From Streptomyces griseomycini (GTDB taxonomy: Bacteria > Actinomycetota > Actinomycetes > Streptomycetales > Streptomycetaceae): 64,000 nucleotides of DNA. The stretch is from NCBI RefSeq assembly GCF_014203535.1, contig NZ_JACHJI010000021.1, positions 29,875-93,874 on the forward strand, read 5' to 3'. Both the position numbers and the translations under genes were made by a program. Under the pieces are notes generated by a model that did not search any database, was not told the origin of the DNA, and saw nothing but the letters and a program-made list of their open reading frames with translations. Below, piece after piece: positions 16,510-26,200 of the stretch (positions within the stretch are counted from its first letter, which is position 1; the number at the start of each line of letters is the position of its first letter).

Positions 16510-17645
16510 GCAAGGCGGACACCCTGGGATCGGCACCCGCGTTCGGCGCGGCCCGCGGCGCCCGGTCCTCCCGGCGCAACCTCATCGACAAGACCATCGC
16601 CGGCGAGGAGGCGACCACGGCGGCCATCACCGAGCTGCCGGTCACCCTCATCAGCGACAACCCCGACAACCCGCGCAACCACCTGCGCAGCCTCGACGAG
16701 ACGGTGCAGACCGTCCGCGAGCTCGGCATCATCATCCCCATCGCCGTCGCCACGGTCGACGCCTACCTGCGCAACCGGCCGGACCGCGCCGACGACCTCG
16801 ACGACGGGGCGCAGTACATCGTCGTCGACGGCCACCGCCGCCTCGAGGCCGCTCGCCGCGTCGGCATGGCCACCATCCCGGTCCGCGTCGACAACGGACG
16901 GGTGGCCACCGACGAGTCCCTCCTCGAGGCCGCGTTCGTCGCGAACTACCACCGCGACGACATGACGGACCTCGAGGAGGCCCACGCCCTCAAGACCCTG
17001 GTCGACTACTACGGCTCCCAGACCAAGGCGGCCAAGCGGCTGGGCATCCCGCAGAACACCATCTCCAGCAAGCTGTCCCTGCTGAAGCTCACCCCCGAGC
17101 TCCAGAAGGACCTGGTGACCGGGGCGCGGAAGGTGGAGCACGTCCGTAACCTCGGCAAGCTGTCCCCCGAGGAGCAGAAGGCCAAGGCGGACGAACGGGC
17201 GGAAGCGGCCCGGAGGAAGGCGGAGGCCCGGCCGCAGGAGGCCGTCGAGCGCGTCGAGCGCGTGGAACGTGTCGAGCGTTCAGCGGGCCCCGCCGATTAT
17301 CACGGCGTGATAATCCCGGAGGCGCCCGCCGGACCGGCCGCTCCGCCGACTCCCCCGCCCCGGCCCGGCGCGGCCGCGCCGTCCGCCGGGCGCGAGCAGG
17401 CCCCCGAGCCCGTCCCGGAACCGCGCACCGGCGGAGGGGGACCCGGGACGGTGAACACAGAAGCAGCGCAGCCCAAGCAGCCGAAGCGACTCCCCTACGA
17501 CGACGCCTTCTACTGCGTACATCATCTCCACCAGAAGATGACGCCCGAGACGTTCGTCCAAGGGGCCCGGGTATGGATGGACATCCTGCGGGAGCAGCAC
17601 CCGGACGAGTACAAGGCCCTGCTGACCGAGCTGGAAGCCCGGTAG
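16506..17645 (+). CDS. parB: Plasmid partition protein ParB
   Basis: A 379-residue ParB starting at TTG 16506, which overlaps the parA stop codon. Residues 40-155 form the ParB/Srx-type domain, including DNPDNPRNHL and the CTPase-type motif in VVDGHRRLEAARR. The helix-turn-helix is at about residues 168-195 (SQTKAAKRLGIPQNTISSKL). A Glu/Arg-rich spacer (VERVERVERVER) and a Pro-rich linker precede a C-terminal domain of about 60 residues. Codons about 264-270 are parS-like site 4, so the binding site lies inside the coding sequence and is translated as DYHGVII. It partners ParA in segregation. Confidence 0.88.
   Translation: MSKADTLGSAPAFGAARGARSSRRNLIDKTIAGEEATTAAITELPVTLISDNPDNPRNHLRSLDETVQTVRELGIIIPIAVATVDAYLRNRPDRADDLDDGAQYIVVDGHRRLEAARRVGMATIPVRVDNGRVATDESLLEAAFVANYHRDDMTDLEEAHALKTLVDYYGSQTKAAKRLGIPQNTISSKLSLLKLTPELQKDLVTGARKVEHVRNLGKLSPEEQKAKADERAEAARRKAEARPQEAVERVERVERVERSAGPADYHGVIIPEAPAGPAAPPTPPPRPGAAAPSAGREQAPEPVPEPRTGGGGPGTVNTEAAQPKQPKRLPYDDAFYCVHHLHQKMTPETFVQGARVWMDILREQHPDEYKALLTELEAR
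17295..17315. promoter_or_regulatory. parS-like palindrome, site 4, inside parB
   Basis: A perfect copy of the 21-bp palindrome (GATTATCACG, G, CGTGATAATC) within the linker region of parB. The centromere-like site is part of the partition gene itself, and its translation falls where ParB is otherwise low-complexity. Confidence 0.7.
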
Positions 17646-17657
17646 CGGAGGCGTCCA

Positions 17658-17699
17658 ACAACCCCGCTCGCCTCCCTTCACGGGGGCGAGCGGGGTTGT
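17658..17699 (+). terminator. Terminator behind parAB
   Basis: Perfect 15-bp arms, ACAACCCCGCTCGCC and its complement, with a 12-nt loop, start 12 bp after the parB stop codon. Confidence 0.85.
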
Positions 17700-17848
17700 G
17701 CGAGGTGCTACGAAGAGACGGCCTCGGCAAGTGCCACGCTCGCTGATGAGGATCCGTGAAAAGGCTCTGACCGTAGTTCCGTGAAGCCGCAGGTCGGGCT
17801 CCGGGGAACGCCCATGCCCTGGAAGCCGGCCGGAGGAAGGGGGCCACG

Positions 17849-18361
17849 CTAGAAGGGAGGCTGCCAGTCGCCCCAGCGCGGCTTGTGGCCGGGCGGGGGC
17901 CAGGATCCCGTTTCACCCGGATGGAGCCACAGGCGGCCCTCCCGTTCACGCTCCGGAATCGCGCCTTCCCAGTCGTCGGTGCACCGGTCGGCCCAGGTCC
18001 GGCCCACCATGACCGGCCGGGTCACCACGCCGCCGGCGACCTCCTGCACCCGCACCACCAGACCGAGCCCGTCGACTCCGGGGTTCCCCCGCGGACCGTA
18101 GGACACATCGAGCACCTCACACCCATGAGCGTGAGAGAGGAACCGTCCCAGATCGGCTGGGACGCAGGCGGTTAATTTTCTCCCCCAGAGCGTCACCTGC
18201 GGTCCGTGGACCGCGTCGGCCGCGACGCAGAACAACCAGCCGTCGACGAAGTAGGCGTACACGGCAGACTCCGCACGCCTCGTGCCGAACTCCACGCCCC
18301 GGGTCTTCCGAAACGGGTCAGCGCGGAACCGACGCAGCGACCAAGCGACATCGATGTTCAT
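17849..18361 (-). CDS. Hypothetical protein
   Basis: A 170-residue protein from ATG 18361 (or 18367); no strong ribosome-binding site precedes either. It is rich in Trp and Arg: VEFGTRRAESAVYAYFVDGWLFC near the start, then LGLVVRVQEVAGGV, and a Trp/Pro-rich end (GSWPPPGHKPRWGDWQPPF). No membrane segment, signal or known motif is seen. It converges on the parAB terminator. Confidence 0.6.
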   Translation of the reverse strand: MNIDVAWSLRRFRADPFRKTRGVEFGTRRAESAVYAYFVDGWLFCVAADAVHGPQVTLWGRKLTACVPADLGRFLSHAHGCEVLDVSYGPRGNPGVDGLGLVVRVQEVAGGVVTRPVMVGRTWADRCTDDWEGAIPEREREGRLWLHPGETGSWPPPGHKPRWGDWQPPF

Positions 18362-18370
18362 CGACATCGA

Positions 18371-19165
18371 TCATGAAGAATCGGTGTCCGTTGACTCTTG
18401 AGACGACGTCGAAACGACATCCCCGGAGAGCGACACGGCCAGCTGGCGACCCTGCGGATCGTGGATCCGTCGGGAGGCGTGCCCTGATCGATGACCGTCC
18501 AGTGGTCCCGGCAGCCCCTGGCCGCGGTCCGCCCGCAGCCCCGAGTATCTGCTGACGACGGCAGGCTCCGGGCCGGAGAGCAGCCCTGCGAGGTACGACT
18601 CGCGGAGGCCGTACCGCACTGAGAGACACTTTGGCGGGCTCTGCGTCACCACCCGGCGAGACGCGAACCAGATGGGGTGGGAGAACTGGCGGCGGCAGCA
18701 GAGCATGCCGGTTCCGTGAACCGCCGCCCTCTGCCCGCTGTCAGCCGGCCGCAGGCCTCTCCTGGCGGACATCCCCCGCCGCAGCGCGCCCCGAGAAGCC
18801 CGACGGCAAGTGAAACCACGGCACACGGCGTCATGCCGACCGCCAGAACGGTCCGGCACACGGGGCCCTCCTGTACCAGGGCGATGAAGAACACCGAGCG
18901 CCATGCGGTCACGGTGCCGGTCACCACTGTGGCGAGGAGCAGAGGGACGGTCAGATGCCGAGGGCTGATGAACCGGAACACGCGGTGATGGCTGGTGGGA
19001 ACGGACAGGGGGAGTGAGGGCGTGGCAGATCCGTACGAATTCCGCCATCGCGTCCACGGCACCGCCTGCGAGGAGAAAGCCGGTAACGCCGAACAGCTGA
19101 ATCCGGTTAGGGATGCGGGTGCGTGAGGATCCCCGCCGGATCCCGCCCGGTTCGGTGATGCGCAC
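18371..19165 (-). pseudogene. Possible decayed membrane-protein gene
   Basis: Two minus-strand frames alternate in looking coding-like. One gives IQLFGVTGFLLAGGAVDAMAE and later RYGLRESYLAGLLSGPEPAVV. The other, in between, gives VPLLLATVVTGTVTAWRSVFF and VLAVGMTPCAVVSLAVGLLG, which look like membrane helices. This fits a frameshifted membrane-protein gene. The interval 19166-19426 shows no clear gene. Confidence 0.3.
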
Positions 19166-19426
19166 GGAGGGGGTGGGGAAGCGTGTACGCCACGTGTCTG
19201 GCCGCAGTGAGTTCCCCTGATGCGGAAGTCACGACGACGAGGAGGGACCGGGTGCCCAAGGTGCAAGCCGCTCACGCCCCACATGACCGTGCCGGACACC
19301 TCCACCCACGCACAGGCCGGTGGTGGGACGACCCCGAGCAGACCGAACCGATCAGCCCCCGCACCCGGCACGCCGGTGAACAGATCCTGGCCGGTCACCC
19401 GTACTCCGAGAGGGGGCGGTGAACAG

Positions 19427-20725
19427 GTGACCTCCCCGAACACCGGATCCGCTCATACCGCCCCGGCTTTCGGGAGCCCGGCACGAGCCGAAGGAACCAC
19501 AGCCGCGCCGCCGAGCCGCATGCCGGACCCTGCTGCAGCGCGGGCCGCGATGGTCGATCGACTCGAGACCGAAGGCGCTCTGCATCCGGGTCCGGTCCGC
19601 GAAGCCCTGGCGGTGCTCCCGAGGGAGGTGCTGATGCCGCAGGCCTACGTGCGGCGCAGTGCCGTCGGCGAGACACCGCGGTGGGACCTGCTGGACTGGT
19701 CGGACCCGCAGGACCGCCCCGAACTGCTGGAACTGCTGTACGGCGGGGGCAGCGTGCTCGTCCAGCACGACGGCGAGCCGCTCCTGGGCCGGGCGCGCGG
19801 GTCGCGGACGGGAGCGTCGATCACGTCGATGTCCACGGTGATGAGCCTGACCGCCTCGCTGCTCGAGGAGCTGGGTCTCGGGCCCGGGAAGCGAGTCCTG
19901 GACGTGGGCACGGGCACGGGGGTGACCGCTGCGGTGGCCTGCCAGGTCTGCGGCGACGGTTCGGTGGTCACTCTCGACCGGGACCGGCCTCTCACCGAGG
20001 CGGCCGCGGTGCGACTTGCCGACCTCGGCTTCCGGCCGACGGTGGCATGCGGACCGGGCGAGGAAGGTTTCCCGGACCGGGCCCCGTACGACCGGATCTT
20101 CGTGTCCTACGCGGTGGAGCACGTGCCGGCCGCTCTCGTCGATCAGCTCGCTCGCGGGGGGCGACTGCTGGTGCACGTCACCACCGCGTCCCCGTCGTGG
20201 CCCGCCCTCGCCGTCGTCGAGCGCACCCTCGACGGGCAGTTCCGCGCTGAGCTACGGGCGGGGGGGTTCGCGCACTGCGCGGGGCACGGCCTGGAGCGGA
20301 TCCTCCTCACCGAGGAGTTCCGCAGCCACCTCGCCTCCGAACCGGGCACGTGGACGCAGCAGAGCACGCTGGCCCTGCCCGCGGACACCGACCGGGGTTT
20401 CTGGGTGGCGGCCGATCACCTCCTCGGCGGCAGCCTGGTGCGGGACTTCGCAGCCGAGCACCTGGTGATCGGCGCGCCCTCCTGCGGTTCATGGCTGCGC
20501 GTCGAGCCGGCGGGCCACCGACGCTGGAACGTCACCGTTCGCGGGCCACGGGACATCTGGAAGGAGCTTCAGGACCTTGCCGCTCTGTGGCGGGCAGTCG
20601 GTTCTCCCGACCGCTACCGTCTCCTCTTCGCGCCGGACGGCGGGCAACGGGCGGCGTCGGAGTGCGGACGTCTGTCCTGGCAGCTCCTGGAACCCCCGCT
20701 GCCCTATGAAGGAGCCATCTTGTGA
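19427..20725 (+). CDS. PCMT-like methyltransferase
   Basis: A 432-residue protein from GTG 19427, with AGGGGG 10 nt upstream. The region around residues 40-250 matches the protein-L-isoaspartate O-methyltransferase fold: MVDRLETEGALHPGPVREAL, the SAM loop VLDVGTGTGVTAAVA, and DRIFVSYAVEHVPAALVDQLARGGRL. The C-terminal 180 residues are a second domain of the kind found in large actinobacterial PCMT-like proteins, some of which act in peptide natural-product pathways. Both a repair role and tailoring of a peptide are possible. It is followed by a VanX-like peptidase and another methyltransferase on the same strand. Confidence 0.75.
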   Translation: MTSPNTGSAHTAPAFGSPARAEGTTAAPPSRMPDPAAARAAMVDRLETEGALHPGPVREALAVLPREVLMPQAYVRRSAVGETPRWDLLDWSDPQDRPELLELLYGGGSVLVQHDGEPLLGRARGSRTGASITSMSTVMSLTASLLEELGLGPGKRVLDVGTGTGVTAAVACQVCGDGSVVTLDRDRPLTEAAAVRLADLGFRPTVACGPGEEGFPDRAPYDRIFVSYAVEHVPAALVDQLARGGRLLVHVTTASPSWPALAVVERTLDGQFRAELRAGGFAHCAGHGLERILLTEEFRSHLASEPGTWTQQSTLALPADTDRGFWVAADHLLGGSLVRDFAAEHLVIGAPSCGSWLRVEPAGHRRWNVTVRGPRDIWKELQDLAALWRAVGSPDRYRLLFAPDGGQRAASECGRLSWQLLEPPLPYEGAIL

Positions 20726-20864
20726 TCTCCCCCGCCGATCCTCTGGCCAGCTCCCCGCCGGGGCGGGAGACCTTGTCGTCCACGACCGTGTGCTCGGGTG
20801 CCGTGGCAGAGGCCCACCGACCCTGTGGAGCCGTCCGCTTCGACACCCGGAATCGAGGGACCGA

Positions 20865-21545
20865 ATGAGCGGCAGCGTCGTGTTGATGTCCGACCGGAGG
20901 GTGGCGGCGATCCCCGTCCAGGAGTGCGGCGAGGTCCTCGTCGACGTCCGTGTGCGCGGCCTGCGGGCCGACGCCCGCAAACAGGACCCGGCCGGAGCCT
21001 TCGCCCACGTGCGGCGAGGAGTCCTTACCCGACTGCTGCACGCGCAGTCGCTGCTGCCCGCCGGGGTGTTCCTCCTCTTCGTGGAGGGGTACCGGCCGCC
21101 GTCCCTGCAAAGGCGGTACTTCGAGGAGTACTCCGACAAGCTGGCCCGCAGCCACCCGGACTGGCGGGCCGCGCAGATCCGCGAGGCCGCCAGCCGTTTC
21201 GTGTCGCCCCCGGAGATCGCCCCGCACTCCGCCGGCGCGGCCGTCGACGTGACACTGATCGACCACTCGGGCCGCGAATTGGACATGGGCACGCGTGTCA
21301 ACGCCTCCCCCGAGGAGTCCGACGGCGCCTGCTACACCGACGCCCCCGGCCTCAGCGACCGGGCCCGCACGAACCGGGCCACGCTGGGTGCCGCGCTGTC
21401 CGCGGCTGGACTGGTCAACTACGGCACGGAGTGGTGGCACTGGTCGTACGGCGACCGGTACTGGGCGCTTCAGACCAAGCAGCCGGTCGCCCCGTACGGG
21501 CCCGTCGAACTGTCACAGCAACACCGCCGCACCGGCAACCTCTGA
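20865..21545 (+). CDS. VanX-like D-Ala-D-Ala dipeptidase
   Basis: A 226-residue zinc dipeptidase of the VanX/DdpX family. Zinc ligands and catalytic residues are visible as PHSAGAAVDV, matching SxHxxGxAxD, and EWWHW, matching ExWH. FVEGYRPPSLQRRYF is the conserved Arg-bearing segment. The ATG has GAGGGA 5 nt upstream, and no signal peptide is seen, so it is probably cytoplasmic like VanX. VanX removes D-Ala-D-Ala in glycopeptide resistance, but vanH and vanA are not next to it here. A housekeeping or self-protection role alongside the neighbouring methyltransferases is an inference. Confidence 0.85.
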   Translation: MSGSVVLMSDRRVAAIPVQECGEVLVDVRVRGLRADARKQDPAGAFAHVRRGVLTRLLHAQSLLPAGVFLLFVEGYRPPSLQRRYFEEYSDKLARSHPDWRAAQIREAASRFVSPPEIAPHSAGAAVDVTLIDHSGRELDMGTRVNASPEESDGACYTDAPGLSDRARTNRATLGAALSAAGLVNYGTEWWHWSYGDRYWALQTKQPVAPYGPVELSQQHRRTGNL

Positions 21546-21562
21546 CACACGAGGAGCGATCC

Positions 21563-22174
21563 GTGGGATACACCCGGACCGACTGGTCCGAGCACTACAA
21601 CGCCGGCCGCGACTTCCGGCAGCTCGGGAACGAGGAGAAGAGCTTGCTCGTCAAGCATGCTCCGGCTTCCGTGGGAGGCAGGGCGCTGGACGTCTGCTGC
21701 GGCACCGGTGAGCTGGTCGCCTTCATGGCCTCGCTGGGCTACACCGTCGACGGCGTCGATTTCGCCGAGGGCGCCCTCGTGCGTGCGCGCACACAGCACG
21801 CCGAGACGGAAGGGGTGCGCTGGCTCTGTCTGGACATCGAACACGACGACTTGGACGACCTCGCCGAGGACGGCTACGACCTGATCACCCTCCGCCTCTG
21901 CATCGCCTTCATCCACGACCGCACCCGCCTCCTGCGCCGTCTGTCCGCGCGGCTGAGCGAAGGCGGAACGCTTGTCGTCGTCACTCCCGTCGTGGCGCAC
22001 ACACCCGAGGAACGACGTCACATCGCCCTGGACGACAACGAGCTCGCCATGCTCACGGACGGGTTCGGAAAGGCCGAGCGGTTCGACGCCCAAGGCCTGG
22101 CAGTGCTGCTGTTGGAGAGCCCGGAAGGGACGTCCCCTGCCGGGGAGAAAGGGCAACCCGATCCGCTGCCCTGA
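21563..22174 (+). CDS. Class I SAM-dependent methyltransferase
   Basis: A 203-residue methyltransferase from GTG 21563 with GAGGAG upstream, 17 bp behind the dipeptidase. The SAM-binding motif ALDVCCGTGELVAFMASLGYTVDG is at about residues 40-63, motif II is DGYDLITLRLCIAF, and RLSEGGTLVVVTPV is the post-motif. It resembles UbiE/Methyltransf_25-type small-molecule enzymes. Substrate unknown. Spacing suggests one operon with the two genes before it. Confidence 0.85.
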   Translation: MGYTRTDWSEHYNAGRDFRQLGNEEKSLLVKHAPASVGGRALDVCCGTGELVAFMASLGYTVDGVDFAEGALVRARTQHAETEGVRWLCLDIEHDDLDDLAEDGYDLITLRLCIAFIHDRTRLLRRLSARLSEGGTLVVVTPVVAHTPEERRHIALDDNELAMLTDGFGKAERFDAQGLAVLLLESPEGTSPAGEKGQPDPLP

Positions 22175-22412
22175 CCGTCCTCGGCTGTCGTTGGACATGA
22201 GAACGCCGGCGGTTCGGACACGAGGACCGTCAGTGGTCAGGCCGCGTCCGCCCTGCAGTTGACTGCTGCGCGATTTCCTCCGCAGTGCGAGATCACACAG
22301 TTCGGCTCCGTCTCCGCCCCGCTGACTGACTGGATGGCTGCCTGCCGCCTCGACGTGAAGAACCTCACCGACTGAGGGAGCCGCACTGTGACCAGCTACT
22401 ACCGGCCCCCGC

Positions 22413-23063
22413 GTCACCCGGGTCGCGGCCGGGGCGCGGAACTTCGCCGCCGTCGACACCACGCTGGCGTGGTTCGCCTGGGAACTCGCCGACCTCCTCG
22501 GCGTCCACGAGACCGACATCAGCCTGGGCGTCCTGCCCCGCTACCGCGACAAGCGGAAAACCCCCGAGCCCGCTCCGGGGACCAACATCGACGCCCTCGC
22601 CCACGCTGGCCGCCTGCTCACCGCCGACTTCCTCGCCGAGTCCCTCGGCCGGGACGCCGACCGCGTCACCGACGCGATCGAACACGTCTGGACCCACCCC
22701 CACCTCGCTGACCCATGTGCTCTGCGGCGTCCTCCCACTTCACCCTCACCTCGAGGACCGACGTCCTCACCGACCGGCAGACGAACTGGATCCACCCCGA
22801 CAACCACACCGAGTCGTGGCGGCATCCCAACGACGCCCACTACTGGCCGCTGCAACGCGGCGTTCTCAGCGAGCGGGACAGCCGCCGTGCTGTCCCGGGC
22901 GTTCTACGAGGGCTCCGTCTCCACCGACGCCAAGGAGCCGACCGCGGCCACCGTCGCCGGCCTGCTCGATGCCGGGCTCCTGGTCCGCGCAGACGACGGG
23001 ACCGCCGTGCTGGCCGACGGCGTCCGGTACGGCCCCCGCCTCACCGACGCCGGTCCCTGCTGA
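22413..23063 (+). pseudogene. Frameshifted gene
   Basis: Protein-like sequence switches frame twice. Part 1 (frame of 22413) reads AGARNFAAVDTTLAWFAWEL and LGVLPRYRDKRKTPEP, then DALAHAGRLLTADFLAE. Part 2 (about 22735-22880, another frame) reads RQTNWIHPDNHTESWRHPND. Part 3 returns to the first frame with RAFYEGSVSTDAKEPTAATV to the stop at 23063. Family not recognised. It may have belonged to the transfer region, since the relaxase follows directly. The stretch 22175-22412 shows no gene. Confidence 0.5.
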
Positions 23064-23288
23064 CATACCTCACGGCAAAGCCACTGACATCCAGTGGCAG
23101 ACTCCACCGACCTCTCCGTGGCAGACGACACTCGAGCCTCGGTCCGGCCCTTCACCGTTGACTCCTCCCGCCCACCGCTTTATCGTCGCTACTCAGTCAA
23201 GATCAAAGTCGAATGGACAAAGGTACGTCTCTTACGGGAACGTACGCGGCCGTCGGCCGCCGAGGACCGAGGGGAGGGGCGGCAGCCG

Positions 23289-26200
23289 ATGGCCTGGGTC
23301 ACCGGGATCGTGGACGACGGGCAGGTCGAGTACCGCCTCACCGGCCATGCCGGCTGCTACGTCCGGCACGACGGCGAAGGCCTCGCCGGGCAGTCCCGAC
23401 CGGATGTCGGCGACCAGGTCGACTACCGCATGGACGCCACCGAGGACGGCACCCTCGTGTGGATCGGCGAAGGCCTCACCGAAGTCGGCCAGATCCCCGG
23501 CACGGTCCTCGACGAGGCGGGCAGGCATGCCGCACGGGCCCTGGCCAAGGGCGTCCACCCCCTCACCGGTGAGCAGCTGGTGCGTACCGAGCTGCGCGCG
23601 CACCCGCGTGCCAAGCTGACCGGCGCCCGGTTCGTGGCGGCGGTCGAGGCGGCGGCCGAGGCCGCCGGGTGCGAGCCTGCCGATCTGTTCGCCGGCAAGC
23701 CCAAGCAGGCGAAGAAGTGGGCGACGCTCACGCGGATGGTGCACCGGAAGGGCGAGCGGCACCGGCTGCAGATCGATTCCCTGCACCGCCTCGCCCGCGC
23801 GGCCGGACTCGCCCTGGAGGACGTCTACGACGCCGACGAGCTCGCCGAGGCCCGCGCCCACGAGGGGGAGCGGGTCAGCGTCCGTATCCGTGCCTACGAC
23901 CTCGTCGCCGACCTGCCCAAGAGCGACTCCACCCTGTGGGCACTGCTCGCCGAGCGGCACGAGAAGGAGTTCCGCGCCCTGGTCCACCGGGCCAAGCGGG
24001 AGGCCTTCGCCGAGCTGGAGCGGTGGATCGGCTACGGCCTGGCGGGCGAGAACGGCGAGCTGCACCGCATCGCCACCGGCGGACTGCTCGGCTGGAGCGT
24101 CGAGCACCAGTCCGCCCGCCCGGTCGACGACACCCCCGGCGACCCCCACCTGCACGTACACATCGTGATCGTCAACATGGCCCGCTGCGAGGACGGCCGT
24201 TGGCGAGCCATCGCCAACGGCGGCATGGACCTGCACCGACACGCCAAGGCCTTCGACGCCCTGTTCAAGGCACGCGTGCGGGCGCTGGCCCACGAGCGGT
24301 TCGGCGTGCTCCGGACCCGCTCGCCGCGCACCGGCGCCTGGGAGGTCGAGGGCATCCCCGAGCCGCTGCGCGACCACTACTCCCGCCGCGCCGCCCAGGT
24401 CGACGCCCTCGCCGGCGCCGACGCCAGCCGCGAGGAGAAACTGAGGGTGTCGACCGAGACCCGGCACGCCAAGCACGACACCGGCCTCATCGACCTGCGC
24501 GCCACCTGGCGTCGGCGCGCCGAGGACCTCGGTCACGACGTCGACGCGATGGTCGCGGCAGCCGCTCCCGGACCGCCCGGCCCCGACGGGCCGCTCGCCG
24601 TGGCCGGGCCCGACGGCCCGCGCATCCCGTCGCCCGAGCGGATCGCCGCCGAGGTGTTCGACCCGCAGCACGGGCTGACCGCGTTCGACAAGGAGTTCAG
24701 CAGAGCCCAGCTGCTCGCCCGGGTCGCGGACGCCTGCCCGCTCGGCCTGGAGGCGAGCGAGCTGGAGGCCCTGGCGGAGCGGGTGCTCGAGGTCGAGGGG
24801 TACGCCCAGGCGCTGCCGCCGCGCGGCTCACAGCTGATGGCGCACACCGAGCGCTACACCACCCGCGACATCATCCGGGCCGAGCAGACCGTCGTGGACC
24901 AGGCACGGGTTCGTCACGCCGACGGTTCCGCCCGCCTGAGCCCGGGCCAGGCGGCGGCCGCCGTCTCCGTGTTCGAGGTGGCCGCCGGGTTCACCCTCGC
25001 AGCCGAACAGCGGCGCGTGGTGGAACGGCTGCTGACGGCAGGGCACGGCGTGGACGCCGTCGTCGGCGTGGCCGGATCGGGCAAGACGAGCCTGATGGAG
25101 GCCTGCCGGATCGGCTGGGACGGAGTCGGCCTGACGTACGCCGGCGCCTCTCTGTCGGCGGTCGCCGCACAGAACCTGTACGAGGGGTCAGGCATCCCCT
25201 CCCGCACCGTCGCCGCCTGGCTGCAGCGCATCCACGACGGTGACGGGCTCACGGGCATCGACGTCCTGGTCCTGGACGAGGCGGCGATGACCGACGACCG
25301 GTCCCTGGCCGCGCTGCTCACCGAAGCCGCCCGCACCGGCACCAAGGTCATCGCGATCGGCGACCCGCAGCAACTGCAGGCCATCGGCCCCGGCGGCGGC
25401 TTCGCCGAGGTGCACCGCCTGGTCGGCGGCGAGACGCTCGTGGTCAACCGGCGGCAGAAGGACGCGGGTGAGCGGGCCGCGCTGGAGATCTGGCGCACCG
25501 GAGCCCGCGAGCAGGCTCTGAACCTGCTGGCCGACCGTGGCCGCGTCCACGCCACCGACAGCGCCGACGACGCCCGCCGCTCCCTCCTCACCGCCTGGGA
25601 CGAGGCCCGCGCCCGCTACGGCGACGTGTACGACATGCTCGAGAACCTGGTGGTGCTGGCGGCCCGCAACCACGATGCCGCTCTGCTGAACGCCGGTGCG
25701 CAGGCCCTGCGCCGGGCGGCCGGCGAACTCGGCCGCGCCCACCGCTACGCTCTGCCCGGCGGCGACCACCTCACCCTGGCCGTCGGCGACGTCGTCCGGG
25801 TGCGCACCAACGACTACCGGTCCCGCCGCGGCGCCGGCCCCGACATCCTCAACGGCTACCGCGCCGTCGTCACCGACATCGCCGACGACCACCGGGTGCA
25901 GATCACCTGGCGGCGCGAGAACGGCGACGGCACGACCCGCACCGACCAGGCCTGGCTGACCGTCGATCAGGTCGCTGCCGGGGCCCTCTCCCTAGGCTAC
26001 GCCATGACCATCGCCGCATCCCAGGGCCTGACCACCGACACCGCCCTCGTGTACGGGCTGGGCGCGAACGCCTACGCCCTCTACCCCGGCATCACCCGCG
26101 CCCGCACGGCCAACCGTCTGTGGCTGCCCACCGCCGCCCTGGAGGCCCCGGAAACCCGGGCCCGGCTCGGTGAGCCCCACGACGAGACCGAGCTCCTGGA

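Noticed and set aside
19183..19422. Possible small precursor-peptide gene before the PCMT-like gene
   Set aside because: The 79-codon frame is Arg/Pro/His-rich, has no ribosome-binding site and no leader-core pattern; it looks like a chance frame.
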